From NCBI GenBank assembly GCA_947460795.1, contig CANHJA010000084.1, positions 1 to 8,784 of the forward strand: DNA of 8,784 nt. Direction: 5' to 3'. Made by a program: the position numbers and the translations under genes. This DNA is from Bacteroidota bacterium (lineage in GTDB: Bacteria; Bacteroidota; Bacteroidia; Chitinophagales; Chitinophagaceae). The notes beneath the pieces are model-generated. The model was not told the DNA's origin and did no database searches. It worked only from the letters and a program-made list of their open reading frames with translations. Of the stretch, positions 1 to 6,870 are shown in pieces (the first letter of the stretch is position 1; every line of letters starts with the position of its first letter).

Positions 1-60
1 TAGAAATTTAGCAATTTAGTTCTAAATGAACTTTTATAGTATCTATATATTTTTTTGTAC

Positions 61-68
61 TAAATTTG
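61..68 (+). promoter_or_regulatory. Bacteroidota-type -7 promoter box (TAAATTTG)
   Basis: TAAATTTG matches the Bacteroidota sigma-ABfr -7 consensus TAnnTTTG at every fixed position. It lies 92 bases before the ATG of the lipoprotein gene at 161, so a leader of about 85 bases would result. No TTG sits at the usual -33 distance, which weakens the call. The box is preceded by a T7-G-TA run (50-59) that is nearly the same as the one before the TPR gene. Confidence 0.4.
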
Positions 69-160
69 AAGTTTAATGCTTTTAAATCTCACATTAGTCA
101 ATTTTTAAAACAGTATTGGCCATAGATAGGACTACATAAAAACAACAAAATTCAATAACA

Positions 161-997
161 ATGAACTACATTAAACTGACAGTTTTAATATTTGTACTTT
201 TCCTTTTCGGATGCAATCAAACTGCAAAAGAATCAAATGAAAATTCTGCTCCTAAAACAGAAGACACACTAGTACAACAAGAGAATCCTAATGACAACGA
301 AAAACTTGCTGATGATAAAATAAAAAGTATCAATAATGTTATTGAGGTTTTAAAATCGAATAATATTGATAAAATATCAAACATTATTCGCTTCCCGTTA
401 GACAGAGAATATCCTATACCAAGTATTAAAAACAAAAAAGAATTTAAAAAGAGATTCAATGAGGTTTTTGACAAAATTCTTATTGACAAAATAGCTAATT
501 CTAAAATTGAAAACTGGTCAGAAGTCGGTTGGAGAGGAATAATGTTAGGCAATGGTGTTTTGTGGATGGCTAATTCTGACGGAATAATTACCTCAATCAA
601 CTATCAAAGCAACATTGAAAAAAAGCTTAGAAGTGATTTAATTTCAATTGAAAAAGAAAATGTACACAATTCATTAAAGACATTTAATATTCCAAAATAC
701 AAAATAAAAACAAAAAAATATTTAATTAGAATTGATAAACTGAGTGACAATATATTCAGGTATGCTTCTTGGAAAATTGGTGCAGACGAGTCCTCAAAAC
801 CTGATATAATTATAAACAACGGAACATTGGATTTTGATGGTAGTGGAGGAGATCATTTTTTTACTTTTGTAAAAGAAAACTATACTTACAAAATATATAG
901 AAATATTATGGGAGAAAAAAATACACCAGATATAACTCTTGAAGTTGAAAAAGGCGGAAAAATAATAGTAACAGAAGATGGACAATTAGTCAAATAA
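161..997 (+). CDS. Predicted lipoprotein of unknown function
   Basis: The product has 278 residues. It begins with a lipoprotein signal peptide: a Lys at position 5, a hydrophobic stretch (7-16) and the lipobox LFGC with the lipidated Cys at 18. A low-complexity linker rich in Asn, Glu, Lys and Thr follows (19-52), as in many envelope lipoproteins that hold a folded domain away from the membrane. The rest (about 53-278) looks globular. It contains a Trp/Gly-rich segment (NWSEVGWRGIMLGNGVLWMA, about 119-138) and then a beta-rich C-terminal half with a Gly/Asp turn (DFDGSGGDHFF). I do not recognise a named family. The first ATG is chosen because it gives a complete signal peptide; the bases before it are A-rich without a clear Shine-Dalgarno site, as is normal in Bacteroidota. 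The gene stands alone, with its own likely promoter and a 229-base gap after it. Reading frame and lipoprotein nature are secure; function is unknown. Confidence 0.85.
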   Translation: MNYIKLTVLIFVLFLFGCNQTAKESNENSAPKTEDTLVQQENPNDNEKLADDKIKSINNVIEVLKSNNIDKISNIIRFPLDREYPIPSIKNKKEFKKRFNEVFDKILIDKIANSKIENWSEVGWRGIMLGNGVLWMANSDGIITSINYQSNIEKKLRSDLISIEKENVHNSLKTFNIPKYKIKTKKYLIRIDKLSDNIFRYASWKIGADESSKPDIIINNGTLDFDGSGGDHFFTFVKENYTYKIYRNIMGEKNTPDITLEVEKGGKIIVTEDGQLVK

Positions 998-1180
998 ATA
1001 ACAATATCCACTTACTTTAGTATTACAAAGTACCAGATTAATTCCAAGCTTAAGTATTAGACAATTTGGCTATTTGAACCTAATTATTTAAGTTTACAAG
1101 TGAAAAATCTTATTATTCTTTCTTTTGTTTTGATGTTGAGAAAAATAATCGGTGTTAAAAAACGAATGATTTATATAAAA

Positions 1181-1188
1181 AAGTTTTG
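1181..1188 (+). promoter_or_regulatory. Weak -7-like box upstream of the TerB-like/SPFH operon
   Basis: AAGTTTTG matches TAnnTTTG except for its first base and ends 38 bases before the ATG at 1227. No TTG lies at the expected -33 distance. Some promoter is expected in the 229-base gap because the operon follows a lone gene, and this is only the best candidate I could see. Confidence 0.2.
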
Positions 1189-1226
1189 TGTCTGTTACAG
1201 CGTCACTCCATATAAACTAAGAAGCA

Positions 1227-2096
1227 ATGGAAAATAAAATAAACCATAAAGAAGATGAATTGCCTTCAAACAATATGCTAGAAGAAGAACAAGCCAATTA
1301 TAGAGAACCGTCTGAGTTGCCTGCAAATTTAAATCCACAAGTAAAGAATGAGGAAAACAACTTGTATAGCGATAAACTTGAGAAATTAATTGATTTTGCT
1401 TTAACAGATGGGACACTTACAGAAAAAGAAAAGCAAATATTATTTAAAAATGCTGAGGCTGAAGGAATAGACCTTGATGAATTTCAAATGGTATTGGATG
1501 CAAAAATCCATCAAATTCAATCAAGAAAAACGAGCATTCAAGAAAAAGAGAATGAACCCAAATCGGATAAATTTGGGGATGTGAATAAATGTCCTGCTTG
1601 TGGAGCAGTTGTAATTTCTTTTACATCAAAATGTGCAGATTGTGGAAGCGATTATACAAATATTGAAGCAAATGCTTCTATTCAGAAATTATTTAAAATG
1701 TTGGATGAAGTAGAGAGTCAGAGAGATGATCAAATAACTGCTTCATCTATTTTAGGTGGATTGTTTAATAATGGAATTGGAGGTGGCGCTTTATCAAGTA
1801 TACTTGGAGGTGGAAACAAAACAGATAAAAGAAAAAAAGAAATTATTTCAACTTTTCCGATTCCAAACACTAAAAATGATATTTTAGAATTTTTAACTTT
1901 AGCATTCCCTAAAGCAACTCAAAAAGGAAATTTTTTAACCAAAAACAATCCTGAGAATATAGATCACAATGAATTTGTGCCTGTATGGAAGGCAAAGACT
2001 GAACAAATAATCATGAAAGCAAGATTTGCTTTGAAAGAGGATAAAAAAACGTTGGATGAAATTAATTATTATGCAAATCAACTGGGTATAAAATAA
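1227..2096 (+). CDS. TerB-like / zinc-ribbon protein next to an SPFH protein
   Basis: The product has 289 residues and no signal peptide, so it is probably cytoplasmic. Its parts in order are an acidic disordered N-terminus (1-45); a helical segment with the pattern FALTDGTLTEKEKQILFKNA (about 57-76), which resembles the start of TerB-like domains; and a charged linker. A zinc ribbon follows with two CxxC pairs, Cys122/Cys125 and Cys136/Cys139. Then come a Gly-rich patch (176-197) and a C-terminal helical region (200-289) with conserved-looking runs such as FPIPNTKNDILEFLTLAFPKA and EFVPVWKAKTEQIIMKARF. An in-frame stop nine bases upstream makes the ATG firm. It is 20 bases ahead of the SPFH gene, so the two are very likely co-transcribed and may act together. 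In B. subtilis the SPFH protein YdjI also has a zinc-ribbon neighbour (YdjG), though the proteins are not the same. The TerB resemblance is a pattern match by eye and does not imply tellurite resistance. Confidence 0.8.
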   Translation: MENKINHKEDELPSNNMLEEEQANYREPSELPANLNPQVKNEENNLYSDKLEKLIDFALTDGTLTEKEKQILFKNAEAEGIDLDEFQMVLDAKIHQIQSRKTSIQEKENEPKSDKFGDVNKCPACGAVVISFTSKCADCGSDYTNIEANASIQKLFKMLDEVESQRDDQITASSILGGLFNNGIGGGALSSILGGGNKTDKRKKEIISTFPIPNTKNDILEFLTLAFPKATQKGNFLTKNNPENIDHNEFVPVWKAKTEQIIMKARFALKEDKKTLDEINYYANQLGIK

Positions 2097-2116
2097 ACTT
2101 CAAATAAAAATAAACG

Positions 2117-3376
2117 ATGGGATTATTTAGTAAAAAAAATGAAGGTGGATTAATGGACGTAATTCGTTGTGACAAACAAGAATATCTTGTTTGGAAGTGG
2201 CGGCCAGATAGCACATCCTTTAACGAAAGCAAAAAAGAAAATGCCATTCGTTTTGGAAGCAAATTGCGTGTTAAAGATGGAGAATTAGCTGTGTTTGTTT
2301 ATAAACAACAAAATGGAGAATTACATGATTTTATTGTTGGGCCATTAGAAGACACAATAAAAACAGGCAACTTCCCTATTCTTACCAATATTGTTGGAGC
2401 TGCATTTGGTGGCAATTCTCCATTTCAAGCAGAGGTTTATTTTATTAATTTATCAGGAAATATTCAACTTAAGTTTGGCATTCCATATTTTGATATTTAT
2501 GATCCACGTTTTATGGATTTGGGCATCCCTTGCTCTGTGAGAGGTACCATTACATTTAATTTGACTGATTATCGAAATTTCATAAAACTGAATCAATTAA
2601 TGAATTTTGAAATCGAAGATTTTCAAAATCAAATAAAAGATTTATTCATCCGAAAAGCTAAATCAGTCGTTCTAAATATACCAGCTGATACAGGAATTTC
2701 TGTTATGCAAATAGAAAGAAAAATTGATGAAATTACTGCACTTATTCAATTAAAAATAGCATCAGAATTTAATAACGATTTTGGAGTAAATTTAAAACGT
2801 ATAGATATAGCAGCTATTGAGCTTGACAAAGAACATTCGAATTATTTACAATTAAAAAAATCAACTGTAGACCAACAAACCAAACTTGCAGAAGCTCAAA
2901 CTACAATTGGAATTGCAAACTTAGAGGAAAGCATGCGCATTCAACGAAAGGATGTAGAAATGCAAGTAGAAGGGAAAAATATAACTGTACATCAGATTAA
3001 CCAACAAACAGAAGTTTTAAAATCTGCTTCAGAGAGTTTAGGCACAATGGGAAATGTAGGTGGTGGAATGAATACAACTGGATTAATGACCGGTATGATG
3101 ATGGGTAGCGCTATAGGAAATCAAATGGCTGGTATGATGAATAACATAAATCAAACCCCACCTCCTTTACCAAAAGCACTATATCATATTGCACTGAATG
3201 GACAAGCAGGAGGACAGCATACACTTGAACAATTAAAACAACTTGTTATAAGTGGTCAATTTACTAAAGAACATCATGTATGGAAAGAAGGAATGACAGC
3301 TTGGGAATTAGCCAGTAGTTTTTCAGAAATAGCACAATTATTTTCAGCAGTTCCTCCACCACCTCCAACAGTTTAA
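2117..3376 (+). CDS. SPFH (Band_7_1, YdjI-like) protein with C-terminal GYF_2 domain
   Basis: The product has 419 residues and no signal peptide. Residues about 13-240 fit the Band_7_1 branch of the SPFH superfamily (the YdjI or 'virion core protein' type). The marks are DVIRCDKQEYLVWKW near the start, the GSKLRVKDGELAVFVY strand pair, FGGNSPFQAEVYFIN (97-111) and a later region ending in IDIAAIELD. A coiled coil rich in Gln, Glu and Lys follows (about 245-305). After it come a Gly/Met-rich stretch (308-341), PPPLP (348-352), a GYF_2-like domain (about 355-410, with WKEGMTAWELA) and a terminal run of five prolines (413-417). Family knowledge suggests oligomeric membrane-associated assemblies that organise partners; YdjI helps bring PspA to the membrane in B. 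subtilis. The MGLF start is typical of the family. It sits between the zinc-ribbon gene (20 bases before) and a small membrane protein (11 bases after), and ends in tandem TAA codons. The domain call is confident; the specific role is unknown. Confidence 0.88.
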   Translation: MGLFSKKNEGGLMDVIRCDKQEYLVWKWRPDSTSFNESKKENAIRFGSKLRVKDGELAVFVYKQQNGELHDFIVGPLEDTIKTGNFPILTNIVGAAFGGNSPFQAEVYFINLSGNIQLKFGIPYFDIYDPRFMDLGIPCSVRGTITFNLTDYRNFIKLNQLMNFEIEDFQNQIKDLFIRKAKSVVLNIPADTGISVMQIERKIDEITALIQLKIASEFNNDFGVNLKRIDIAAIELDKEHSNYLQLKKSTVDQQTKLAEAQTTIGIANLEESMRIQRKDVEMQVEGKNITVHQINQQTEVLKSASESLGTMGNVGGGMNTTGLMTGMMMGSAIGNQMAGMMNNINQTPPPLPKALYHIALNGQAGGQHTLEQLKQLVISGQFTKEHHVWKEGMTAWELASSFSEIAQLFSAVPPPPPTV

Positions 3377-3387
3377 TAAAATACAAA

Positions 3388-3732
3388 ATGAAACTAGATA
3401 AAATATACTCAGGAATTACAATCTTATTATGCTTTTTGATTTCCTACGCATTTTATAGTTACGCACCATTACATGCAAAAATGTTGCATACTATTGGCTC
3501 ATTTATTTTTTTACTAATTACGGGCCTAGGCTTAATTGCAACAAAATTCAATGAACAAAGAACTACGATAAATATAAAAACAGTTTCAGGCGTTTTTTTC
3601 ATTTTAGGAATTATACTAAATATTATTAGTAGTATTTTTCATTTTAACCTACCTGCTTATATTATAATTGCAGGAATTTCATTGACTGTTTATTTTCTGA
3701 TTGTATACTCAATTGAAAAGCAAAGACAATAG
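3388..3732 (+). CDS. Small four-helix membrane protein, unknown function
   Basis: The product has 114 residues and is almost entirely hydrophobic. Four transmembrane segments are visible at about 7-25, 33-52, 64-84 and 87-108. A short polar loop (53-63, KFNEQRTTINI) separates the two hairpins, and the tail is charged (EKQRQ). There is no cleavable signal, lipobox or catalytic motif. The start lies 11 bases after the SPFH stop, so co-transcription with that gene is likely. A small integral membrane partner next to an SPFH gene recalls the pairing of SPFH proteins with membrane proteins (NfeD, HflC and others), but this sequence is not NfeD-like. I do not recognise the family. Confidence 0.75.
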   Translation: MKLDKIYSGITILLCFLISYAFYSYAPLHAKMLHTIGSFIFLLITGLGLIATKFNEQRTTINIKTVSGVFFILGIILNIISSIFHFNLPAYIIIAGISLTVYFLIVYSIEKQRQ

Positions 3733-3773
3733 GTAAATAAATTTAAAAAAGTAAGTTATTCTATTTAGCCAAA

Positions 3774-4178
3774 ATGAAAAGTAAAGTTTTAAATTTTCTA
3801 CTAGTAATCTCTTCACTTTGCGGTTATTTAGAATGGGGAGGAAATCAGCATATCTTTCTTTTCAAAGCAGAAGCAAAAATTATTGCAACGCTATTTACAA
3901 ATCCTGTTGCGGCATTACATCCTTTTACAATTTTCCCCATTCTTGCTCAAATTCTTTTATTAAATACATTATTTCAAAAGTCACCCAGTAAAATATTGAC
4001 ATATATTGGCATTGCAGGTTTGACACTGCTCCTGGGATTTATGTTTATTGTGGGAATCATCAGTTCAAATTATAAAATAGTTATTTCAACCATTCCATTT
4101 ATATTTATTTCCATATTAGCTATCAAACATTTAAGAAATATAAATGAGAGAAAGAATCTGGATAATGATTTTTCTTAA
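3774..4178 (+). CDS. Small conserved-looking membrane protein with YLEWGG motif
   Basis: The product has 134 residues with about four hydrophobic segments (5-19, 47-67, 73-97 and 101-119) and a polar C-terminus (RNINERKNLDNDFS). The first segment runs into YLEWGGNQHIFLF (18-30), and a second distinctive stretch is NPVAALHPFTIFP (43-55). From memory, uncharacterised membrane proteins with this YLEWGG...HPF pattern recur in Bacteroidota, but I know of no assigned function. It lies 41 bases after the previous membrane-protein gene on the same strand and is probably the last gene of that transcript. A 91-base spacer holding a new promoter follows. The protein could be unrelated in function to the SPFH genes, since the larger gap leaves the link uncertain. 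Confidence 0.75.
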   Translation: MKSKVLNFLLVISSLCGYLEWGGNQHIFLFKAEAKIIATLFTNPVAALHPFTIFPILAQILLLNTLFQKSPSKILTYIGIAGLTLLLGFMFIVGIISSNYKIVISTIPFIFISILAIKHLRNINERKNLDNDFS

Positions 4179-4204
4179 TTTTACTCTAAATATCTATTTA
4201 AAAA

Positions 4205-4217
4205 TTGATTTAATCAA
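4205..4217. repeat. 13-base dyad, possible operator (TTGATT-T-AATCAA)
   Basis: TTGATT and AATCAA form a perfect 6-base inverted repeat around a single T. A further copy of AATCAA occurs at 4225-4230, 13 bases from the first. The dyad lies about 50-60 bases upstream of the -7 box of the TPR operon, where an activator or repressor could bind. It is short and AT-rich, so chance is a real alternative. It lacks the stem strength and following U-run of a terminator. Confidence 0.2.
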
Positions 4218-4264
4218 AATATAGAATCAAAGCAAAAAAAAAACAACTTCAAGTCATTTTTTTG

Positions 4265-4272
4265 TAAATTTG
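4265..4272 (+). promoter_or_regulatory. -7 promoter box of the TPR-rpe-prenyltransferase-maf operon
   Basis: TAAATTTG is a perfect match to the Bacteroidota -7 consensus TAnnTTTG, and is followed by C, a common next base. Transcription would start around 4279, leaving a leader of roughly 12 bases before the ATG at 4291. An A10 tract (4234-4243) and a T7 tract (4257-4263) lie just upstream. A clear -33 TTG is not seen. The box overlaps the TTG codon at 4270, which argues against translation starting there. Confidence 0.55.
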
Positions 4273-4290
4273 CTGAAATTTATTAGTTGG

Positions 4291-5298
4291 ATGTATATAC
4301 GTTTACTTTGGGTAGTTTCATTAGTCTGTTTTTTGATCGCTTGTAACAATCAAGAAAAAGATAAATTGGCTACCACGGACTCGTTTAAAGAAACTTTCGC
4401 TATATCTCAACAAATTAAAGAAAAACCGAATGATGCTTCCCTTTACTTTAAAAGAGGCCTTATTTATAGAAGCATTCTACAAGACTCTTTGGCCTTATCA
4501 GATTTTTATCAAGCGGTTAAATTAGATTCAACCAAAGCAAATTACCACAGCGCAATTGGCGAATTGATGTTTGATCATAAAGATATTTCAAGCAGTGTAA
4601 AATGGATTCAAAAAGCAATAGAATTGAACCCTAAAGATGAAATTGCTCATTTAAAAATGGCGAATCTTTTCATGTTTACCGAAGAATATCCAAAGGCTTT
4701 TGTAGAAATCAATACCGTTCTTCGTCAAAATGTATATAATGCAGAAGCTTATTTCTTAAAAGGCATGTGCTATAAAGGATTAAAAGATACAAACAAGGCA
4801 ATTTCTAGTTTTCAAACGGCTGTGCAAACCGAACCAAAATATGTTGATGCACACATGCAATTGGCCTTAATTTATGAACGCAGAAATGACGAAATGGCTC
4901 TAAGCTATTTTGAAAATGCTTACAAATCAGACACTACAGATTTAACGCCTTTATATGGCAAAGCAATGTTTTGGCAAAATCAAAATAAATTTGATGAAGC
5001 TAAAAAAATATTTATAAGAATAGTAGGCATTAATAGACAATATCCAAAATCATATTACAACATGGGTTGGATGCTTCTGCAAGAAGACTCTACTGAAAAA
5101 GCAATTCGTCAATTTAATATTGCGATTGAAGTAAAACCAGATTATGCAGATGCCTATTTTAACAGAGGATTGTGTTTTGAAATTCAACAAGATTATCAAA
5201 ATGCCATTCATGATTATAACCAAGCAATTAATTTCAATCAAGACAACAATAATTATCAAATTGCTTTAAAAAGAGCAACACAAAAAACAACTAAATAA
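4291..5298 (+). CDS. TPR-repeat lipoprotein
   Basis: From the ATG at 4291 the product has 335 residues. It opens with a short lipoprotein signal (Arg4, hydrophobic 5-17) and the lipobox LIAC with Cys18. After a polar linker, about eight consecutive 34-residue tetratricopeptide repeats fill residues 48 to about 318. They show the usual spacing of small and aromatic residues and repeated AI..F..AI.L.P endings; the best are repeats 4, 7 and 8 (for example YADAYFNRGLCFEIQQDYQN). TPR superhelices bind partner proteins, so this is likely a scaffold on the periplasmic face of a membrane. The partner cannot be read from the sequence. An in-frame TTG at 4270 would add seven residues but falls inside the -7 box, so the ATG is preferred. 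The stop is 2 bases before rpe, so the two genes are almost certainly co-transcribed. There is no catalytic domain. Confidence 0.88.
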   Translation: MYIRLLWVVSLVCFLIACNNQEKDKLATTDSFKETFAISQQIKEKPNDASLYFKRGLIYRSILQDSLALSDFYQAVKLDSTKANYHSAIGELMFDHKDISSSVKWIQKAIELNPKDEIAHLKMANLFMFTEEYPKAFVEINTVLRQNVYNAEAYFLKGMCYKGLKDTNKAISSFQTAVQTEPKYVDAHMQLALIYERRNDEMALSYFENAYKSDTTDLTPLYGKAMFWQNQNKFDEAKKIFIRIVGINRQYPKSYYNMGWMLLQEDSTEKAIRQFNIAIEVKPDYADAYFNRGLCFEIQQDYQNAIHDYNQAINFNQDNNNYQIALKRATQKTTK

Positions 5299-5300
5299 AT

Positions 5301-5948
5301 ATGGCACTTATAGCTCCTTCCGTTTTATCAGCAAATTTTTTACAACTTAGCAACGACATTAAAATGATCAATGAATCTGAAGCTGATTGGTTTCATTTAG
5401 ATGTTATGGATGGACGATTTGTACCAAATATTAGTTTTGGTTTACCAGTAATTGCAGCCATCAAAAAAGAAGCAAAAAAAGTGATGGATGTGCATTTAAT
5501 GATAGAAGAACCAGGAAAATATGCTGAAGAATTTAAAAATGCAGGTGCAGATATTTTAAGTGTTCATATAGAAGCATGCCCTCATTTACATAGAAACTTA
5601 CAACAAATAAAATCATTGGGAATGAAAACCGGTGTGGCCATAAATCCGCATACACCTGTTCAACAAATGTTTGACGTTTTGCATGATGTAGATGTAGTTT
5701 GTATGATGAGTGTAAACCCGGGTTTTGGTGGTCAAAAATTCATTGAGTATACACTCGAAAAAATCAAACAATTAAAAGCTGAAATTACACGCAGAGGCAC
5801 AAACACGTTAATTGAAATCGATGGTGGAGTTACACTTGCCAATGCCAAACAAATTATTGATGCTGGCGCAGATGTTTTAGTTGCTGGAAACACAGTATTT
5901 GGATCTCAGAATCCTACTGAAACCATTGCTGCATTAAAGAAGATTTAA
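5301..5948 (+). CDS. rpe: Ribulose-phosphate 3-epimerase
   Basis: This cytoplasmic enzyme interconverts D-ribulose 5-phosphate and D-xylulose 5-phosphate in the pentose phosphate pathway. The 215-residue TIM-barrel protein has the normal family length and all its signatures. These are APSVLSANF near the start (Ser7), FHLDVMDGRFVPNISFG (31-47), DVHLMI (63-68), MSVNPGFGGQKF (136-147) and EIDGGV (172-177). Predicted metal ligands are His32, Asp34, His65 and Asp174; the two Asp residues are also the acid/base pair. The phosphate-binding turn reads AGNTVFG (195-201) where many homologues have AGSAVFG, a modest change. The ATG follows the TPR stop by 2 bases and the next gene begins 8 bases after the stop, so it is internal to an operon. 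Nothing looks truncated or altered. Confidence 0.97.
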   Translation: MALIAPSVLSANFLQLSNDIKMINESEADWFHLDVMDGRFVPNISFGLPVIAAIKKEAKKVMDVHLMIEEPGKYAEEFKNAGADILSVHIEACPHLHRNLQQIKSLGMKTGVAINPHTPVQQMFDVLHDVDVVCMMSVNPGFGGQKFIEYTLEKIKQLKAEITRRGTNTLIEIDGGVTLANAKQIIDAGADVLVAGNTVFGSQNPTETIAALKKI

Positions 5949-5956
5949 GTATTTTC

Positions 5957-6865
5957 ATGCAAAAACTAAAGGCCATATTGACTCTCATACGATTTCCAAA
6001 TTTGGTTTTTATTTTTTTGACGCAAATAGTAGCCTATCGTTTTATTGTTTGTCCTGCAGTTACTAGCAATTTCAAACTTCCAACTTTAAGTTTACAATGC
6101 GCTACCCTACTTTATTTTAGTACTGTTTTAATTGCTGCCGCAGGGTATATTATCAATGATTATTTTGATATGGGAATCGACATGGTGAATAAGCCCCATA
6201 AAATGACCATAGAAAAATTCTTTAGCAGACGCCGAATTATAATTTGGCATATCCTTTTAAATATTTTAGGCTTGATGATAGCCGGATACATTGCTTATCA
6301 TTTTGTAAAACTTCGTTTTTTAAGTGTTCAAATTTTATGTATTTTTTTATTGCTCGTTTATTCAACTACTTTTAAACGAAAACTCCTTTCAGGAAATTTA
6401 ATTATTGCCATTTTAACTTCTCTAACCCTCTATACTGCAGCTTTATATGAGCCTAAATTTCATTTATATGATTTTAAAAACAGTTATTCAGTTTCTCTTT
6501 GGATCTATCTATTATTTTCATTTTGCATCACGTTTGTGAGAGAAATTATTAAAGATATAGAAGATGTAAAAGGCGATTTAGTTCAAAAATGTGAGACAAT
6601 TCCATTGGTATTTGGTATCAATCGTGCGAAAAATATTGTCTTTTTAATTGCATTTATTTTGATCTCAATTATTTTTTTAGCAAGTCTGTTTTTATTGCAT
6701 GCTAATATTATTTTAAAAAGTACCTTACTCCTTGGCATCGTATTTCCCTTATTCATTACATTGTATTTATTATGGAAGGCAAACACATCAAAGCAGTTTC
6801 ATCAAATTAGTACATACATTAAAATCATAACGTTCATTGGTATTTTATCCATGACATTAATTTAA
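5957..6865 (+). CDS. UbiA-family prenyltransferase
   Basis: The product has 302 residues and is an integral membrane protein with about eight to nine hydrophobic helices. It carries both Asp-rich motifs of the UbiA superfamily: NDYFDMGID (67-75; Asn67, Asp68, Asp71, Asp75) and REIIKDIEDVKGD (195-207; Asp200, Asp203, Asp207). These bind Mg2+ and prenyl diphosphate while the prenyl chain is moved to an aromatic or glycerol-phosphate acceptor. In Bacteroidota, homologues beside maf are commonly annotated as geranylgeranylglycerol-phosphate geranylgeranyltransferase, an ether-lipid type enzyme. The acceptor and chain length cannot be read from the sequence, and a menaquinone-type (MenA) or other role remains possible. 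No GGGP synthase gene is seen in the window to support the lipid reading. The ATG is 8 bases after rpe, and maf starts 5 bases after the stop, consistent with one transcript. Confidence 0.9.
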   Translation: MQKLKAILTLIRFPNLVFIFLTQIVAYRFIVCPAVTSNFKLPTLSLQCATLLYFSTVLIAAAGYIINDYFDMGIDMVNKPHKMTIEKFFSRRRIIIWHILLNILGLMIAGYIAYHFVKLRFLSVQILCIFLLLVYSTTFKRKLLSGNLIIAILTSLTLYTAALYEPKFHLYDFKNSYSVSLWIYLLFSFCITFVREIIKDIEDVKGDLVQKCETIPLVFGINRAKNIVFLIAFILISIIFLASLFLLHANIILKSTLLLGIVFPLFITLYLLWKANTSKQFHQISTYIKIITFIGILSMTLI

Positions 6866-6870
6866 AATAA

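Noticed and set aside
217..985. Minus-strand open frames at 217-600, 604-819 and 794-985
   Set aside because: They lie antisense inside the lipoprotein gene, have low-complexity Ile/Leu/Ser/Phe-rich products, and show no domain or start signal.
1013..1032. Inverted repeat TACTTT/AAAGTA after the first lipoprotein gene as a terminator
   Set aside because: The stem is six bases with an 8-base loop, AT-rich, and lacks a following U-run.
1195..1416. Minus-strand open frame of 73 codons across the start of the zinc-ribbon gene
   Set aside because: It overlaps a well-supported gene and its product is a Leu-rich shadow of that sequence.
1227..2096. Tellurite resistance as the function of the TerB-like gene
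   Set aside because: The resemblance covers only a short helical pattern, and no TerC, TerD or other ter gene is present. The name would over-claim.
2132..2139. A8 run near the start of the SPFH gene as a programmed frameshift site
   Set aside because: The gene is intact in the zero frame through both domains and no alternative frame continues usefully. Long A-runs are expected at this base composition.
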